A stretch of 64,000 bases of DNA from Azorhizobium caulinodans ORS 571 (GTDB lineage: Bacteria; Pseudomonadota; Alphaproteobacteria; Rhizobiales; Xanthobacteraceae): contig NC_009937.1 in NCBI RefSeq assembly GCF_000010525.1, forward strand, positions 5,236,001-5,300,000. Direction: 5' to 3'. Shown here piece after piece: positions 61,030 to 64,000 of this stretch. The position numbers and the translations under genes are program-made. The notes beneath the pieces are model-generated. The model was not told where the DNA came from. It made no database searches and was given only the letters and a program-made list of their open reading frames with translations. The first letter of the stretch is position 1; the number at the start of each line of letters is the position of its first letter.

Positions 61030-63582
61030 ATGTTGCGTTCGTGGATAAAGTCGCGTGACGCCGCGGGCACGCATGTCTTTGCGCGCTGGACGCTGTCTGC
61101 CATCGCGATACTGGTAACAGCCACCTATTGCGTTTCCGCTGCGCTGTTGTTCCACGTTGCCCGCCAAGAAGATATCCGCTCCGAACGGCGCACCGAACTT
61201 CAGCTGCGCGCGAATATCGCCGTCGAGGAAGAGCAACTCATGCGCGCTCTCGCCTCGCTGCTTGCGAACGGAATATTATACCACAATCTGCACCCGACCC
61301 TGAATCTGGAATGGGCCTATGAGCGCGGCGTGCTCGGCCCCCGCCTGCATCATCTGCTGGGCATGGACTGGGTCTATGTGATCTCGGCACAGAATTCGGT
61401 GGTCTATGAACTGAGGCAGGGACGACTGCAGGATCCGGACGACGGCAGCCATCTGCCCACAGGCCTCGATGCCCTGCTCGCGGACGCCCGCCGCACCGGC
61501 GTGCACGGCCTCTTCTGGATCGGCGGACGGCCGGCGCTGGTCGGCGCGCAGCCGATCACCCCGCCCCCGAACGCCGCCGACCCGACACCGGCTGGCCCGA
61601 CCAGCATCCTGGTCTTCGGCCGTCTCCTCGAGAACGAGGTCCTGAGCCGTATCGCCCGCCGCACCGATCTGCCGGACCTTCGCCTCGGCGCCGGCGGCGG
61701 CGCCAAACTCGAACTGGCGAGCCGGGCTGGCGATCCCGTCGTGCTGAGCTGGACGAGCCCCGCCCCGGGCGCCACGGTGACGCGCGCGGTCATGCCGTGG
61801 CTGCTCGCCTGCGGCGGCACGCTGGTGCTCTTCACCTGGCTCATCCTGGCCCGCGCCTCCGCCAGCGCGCGGCAGATGGAAGCCGCCTCCCGCGTGATGC
61901 AGGAAAGCCGCGCCGCCCTCCAGCTCAGCGAAGCCCGGTTCCGTGACGTCGCCGAGGCCGCCACCGACTGGATCTGGGAAACCGACGCCGCGCTACGCAT
62001 CACCTATCTGTCCGAGCGGTATGAGGCGCTCACCGGCCGCTCAGGCGCCGAGTTGATGGGGCAGCCGCTGGACACGGTCCTGCACAGCATCGAGGGTCCC
62101 CTGGAAAGCTGGACGGCCCGCGCCGCGGAACGGCGGGTGACGCCGCTCTCCTGCCGCTACCTCGCCTCCGACGGCACGCTGCGCCTGTGCCGGGTGGCGG
62201 CGAAGGCGGTGCGTGACGCGGACGGCCATCTCATCGGCTTCCGCGGCACCGCCAGCGACATCACCGCCGAGGTGGAGGCCCATCGCAAGATGGAGCACCT
62301 CGCCCTCTACGACCCGCTGACCAGCCTGCCCAACCGCACGCTGTTCATGGAATTTCTCTCCGGCGCCCTGAGCAGCATCGGCGATAGCCAGCGCCTCGTC
62401 GCGGCCCTTCGCATCGGCCTCGCGAACACCCGGCAGATCACGGAGAGCTATGGCCTCGCCGCCGGCGACGCGGTGCTGGCCGAATGCGCGCTGCGGCTCA
62501 AGCAAGTCATCACCGACAGCGACCTTGTGGCCCGGCTCGGGGCCGAGGACTTCGCCCTGGTCGCCACCGCACCTGGCAATGTCCTCGCGGTGAAGGACCT
62601 GTGCGCCCGCGTGCAGGCGGCCCTCAATGCCCCGATCCGCCTGCCGGAAGGCGACCTGATCGACCTCTCCTGCGCCATCGGCGTGGCCCTCGCCCCCAAC
62701 GACTGCATGGAGGGCGAACTGCTGCTGCGCAGTGCCGAATTCGCCCTCCAGCATGCACAGGGGGAGGAGCCGCCCGGCATCGCCTTCTTCTCCGCCGACA
62801 TGACCGAGCAGGTGCAGGCCAAGCGCACGCTGGAACACGACCTGCGCCGCACCGTGGGCAGCGAGGACTTCGTCGTCCTCTATCAGCCCCGCTTCAGCGC
62901 CGCGACGCAGGAGCCGGTGGCCGTGGAGGCGCTGGTGCGCTGGCTGCACCCCGGCTTCGGCCTGCTGTCGCCGGACCGCTTCATTCCGCTCGCGGAAGCC
63001 TCCGGCCTCATCGTGCCGCTGGGCGAATGGGTGCTGCGCCGGGCCTGCGCGACCATCGCCAAATGGCCCGATCTCGTTGTCTCGGTGAATGTCTCGCCGG
63101 TGCAGTTCCGGCAGGGGGAGCAGTTGCTCGAAACGGTGCGGGCCGCCCTCAAGGACAGCGGCCTGCCGCCGGAGCGGCTGGAGCTGGAAATCACCGAGAA
63201 CGTGCTGCTGGAGAATACCGAGAAGGCGCTGGACGTCCTGGTCGGCATCAAGACGCTTGGCGTGCGCCTCGCCATGGACGATTTCGGGACCGGCTATTCA
63301 TCCCTGAACTATCTGCGCAATTTCCCCTTCGACCGCATCAAGATCGACCGCCGCTTCGTGGGCGACCTCGAGCAGAGCCGCGATGCACAGGGGATCGTGG
63401 AAGCCATCATCGGGCTCGGCCGGGCGCTTAACCTTCAGGTGACCGCCGAGGGCGTGGAGACCGCCGGCCAGTTCGCCTGGCTGCGCAAGGCCGGCTGCGA
63501 GGAGCTGCAGGGCTTCCACTTCGCCCGACCCATGTCGGAAGCGGACCTCATCGCCCTCAAGCCGAGGACGCGGGCCGGCTGA
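61030..63582 (+). CDS. Membrane PAS-GGDEF-EAL protein, probable c-di-GMP phosphodiesterase
   Basis: The 850-residue protein has a first membrane helix (about 22-44), a periplasmic sensor region of about 210 residues resembling CHASE4 (LANGILYHNLHP and onward), a second helix (about 255-275), a PAS domain (about 295-405), a GGDEF domain (about 420-580) and an EAL domain (about 610-845). The GGDEF motif reads GAEDF at about 503, so cyclase activity is doubtful. The EAL site is intact: VEALVRW (E633), DDFGTGYSSL and EGVET. ATG 61030 has GGAAG upstream; a start at 60997 is possible. Confidence 0.9.
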   Translation: MLRSWIKSRDAAGTHVFARWTLSAIAILVTATYCVSAALLFHVARQEDIRSERRTELQLRANIAVEEEQLMRALASLLANGILYHNLHPTLNLEWAYERGVLGPRLHHLLGMDWVYVISAQNSVVYELRQGRLQDPDDGSHLPTGLDALLADARRTGVHGLFWIGGRPALVGAQPITPPPNAADPTPAGPTSILVFGRLLENEVLSRIARRTDLPDLRLGAGGGAKLELASRAGDPVVLSWTSPAPGATVTRAVMPWLLACGGTLVLFTWLILARASASARQMEAASRVMQESRAALQLSEARFRDVAEAATDWIWETDAALRITYLSERYEALTGRSGAELMGQPLDTVLHSIEGPLESWTARAAERRVTPLSCRYLASDGTLRLCRVAAKAVRDADGHLIGFRGTASDITAEVEAHRKMEHLALYDPLTSLPNRTLFMEFLSGALSSIGDSQRLVAALRIGLANTRQITESYGLAAGDAVLAECALRLKQVITDSDLVARLGAEDFALVATAPGNVLAVKDLCARVQAALNAPIRLPEGDLIDLSCAIGVALAPNDCMEGELLLRSAEFALQHAQGEEPPGIAFFSADMTEQVQAKRTLEHDLRRTVGSEDFVVLYQPRFSAATQEPVAVEALVRWLHPGFGLLSPDRFIPLAEASGLIVPLGEWVLRRACATIAKWPDLVVSVNVSPVQFRQGEQLLETVRAALKDSGLPPERLELEITENVLLENTEKALDVLVGIKTLGVRLAMDDFGTGYSSLNYLRNFPFDRIKIDRRFVGDLEQSRDAQGIVEAIIGLGRALNLQVTAEGVETAGQFAWLRKAGCEELQGFHFARPMSEADLIALKPRTRAG

Positions 63583-63591
63583 CGCCGGCCC
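63572..63591. terminator. Bidirectional hairpin between the EAL gene and lysA
   Basis: GGGCCGGC and GCCGGCCC form a perfect 8-bp stem with a TGAC loop that includes the EAL-gene stop. It lies between convergent stops; there is no T tract. Confidence 0.45.
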
Positions 63592-63598
63592 ATTGCCA

Positions 63599-64000
63599 TC
63601 AGAACCAGGACGGCAGGCGATCGAGACCGATCAACTGCTCGACCTCCACCCGCGGACGCACCACGGCGGCCTGATGGCCGCTCACCAGCACTTCCGCGAT
63701 CAGCGGCCGGGTGTTGTAGGTGGACGCCTGCACCGCGCCATAGGCGCCGGCGGTCATCACCGCGATGAGGTCGCCGGGCATCAGTTCCGGCAGTTCGCGA
63801 TCGAGCGCGAGATAGTCGCCGGTCTCGCAGACCGGACCAACCACATCCACCTTCGCCGTGGGCGCCGACGGGCGCTGGTGCACGGGCACGATGTCGTGGT
63901 GCGCCTCGTAGAGGGTCGGGCGGATGAGATCGTTCATGGCCGCATCCACGATCACGAAGGTCTTGCCCTCGCCGTGCTTCACATAAATGACCCGTGCCAC
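63599..64000 (-). CDS. lysA: Diaminopimelate decarboxylase, C-terminal part
   Basis: This is the last 133 residues of LysA, the PLP enzyme that makes lysine from meso-diaminopimelate. The visible part has TFVIVDAAMNDLIRPTLYEAHHDI, VVGPVCETGDYLALDRELP and MTAGAYGAVQASTYN, all in the C-terminal beta-barrel domain, including the CETGD substrate and dimer contact motif. The start is beyond the right edge, so length and upstream context are unknown. Confidence 0.9.
   Translation of the reverse strand: MARVIYVKHGEGKTFVIVDAAMNDLIRPTLYEAHHDIVPVHQRPSAPTAKVDVVGPVCETGDYLALDRELPELMPGDLIAVMTAGAYGAVQASTYNTRPLIAEVLVSGHQAAVVRPRVEVEQLIGLDRLPSWF

Overview
The window is about 68% GC chromosomal DNA from an alphaproteobacterium of the Hyphomicrobiales (Rhizobiales). 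A FixL haem sensor kinase, FixJ, a FixK-type Crp/Fnr regulator, the ftsEX-ydcF-plsC and chorismate mutase-hisC-tyrC neighbourhoods, a fabA-fabB-fabI cluster and a likely methylsuccinyl-CoA dehydrogenase together suggest a Xanthobacteraceae-like or Bradyrhizobium-like organism. That placement is inference; there is no rRNA to confirm it. I see no tRNA, rRNA, CRISPR array, insertion sequence or prophage. No gene-free stretch exceeds 300 bases.

Layout. 1-3750: the tail of an unknown gene, two tandem PRC-barrel proteins, and a TIGR02302/DUF4175 membrane protein with a glutamine-rich tail. 3961-7586 (minus): two tandem paralogues of an unrecognised family of about 580 residues; the upstream copy is interrupted by an in-frame TGA exactly where its sister has Trp. 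7797-14156: hpt, then ftsE-ftsX-ydcF-plsC and a small unknown gene, a ChaC-type gamma-glutamylcyclotransferase and a DUF2125 protein. 14431-17364 (minus): chorismate mutase, hisC and tyrC, for aromatic amino acid and histidine synthesis. 17534-18967: a polysaccharide flippase. 19075-25516: a purine catabolic cluster (xanthine dehydrogenase FAD subunit, fused FeS/molybdopterin subunit, NCS2 purine permease, guanine deaminase), split by a pair of inverted REP-like palindromes of the same family as a pair at 14.2 kb.

25519-41449 is a long exopolysaccharide locus: a fused GT2/sugar-phosphate transferase, several glycosyltransferases, a STAS protein, a small lipoprotein, an outer-membrane exporter with six SLBB modules, a CpsD-like protein without its Walker lysine, a Wzz chain-length protein with a partner lipoprotein, and a Wzy/O-antigen-ligase-like polymerase. 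41584-47027 holds pyrE, pyrD, mscL and fabA-fabB-fabI. 47099-52846 holds a GreA/GreB-type factor, a higBA toxin-antitoxin pair, an acyl-CoA dehydrogenase (probable Mcd), a FUSC exporter, a YihY/BrkB protein and MmcB.

52862-57972 is a low-oxygen regulatory island. hemN has a FixK/FNR box just upstream. fixK runs divergently from fixLJ, with a FixJ-like site between them. An orphan receiver protein downstream of fixJ has its own FixK/FNR box. FixL senses O2, FixJ activates fixK, and FixK would feed both boxes. The window closes with a Pat-type CoA-ligase/GNAT acetyltransferase, a membrane PAS-GGDEF-EAL protein whose GGDEF site is degenerate, and the C-terminal part of lysA.
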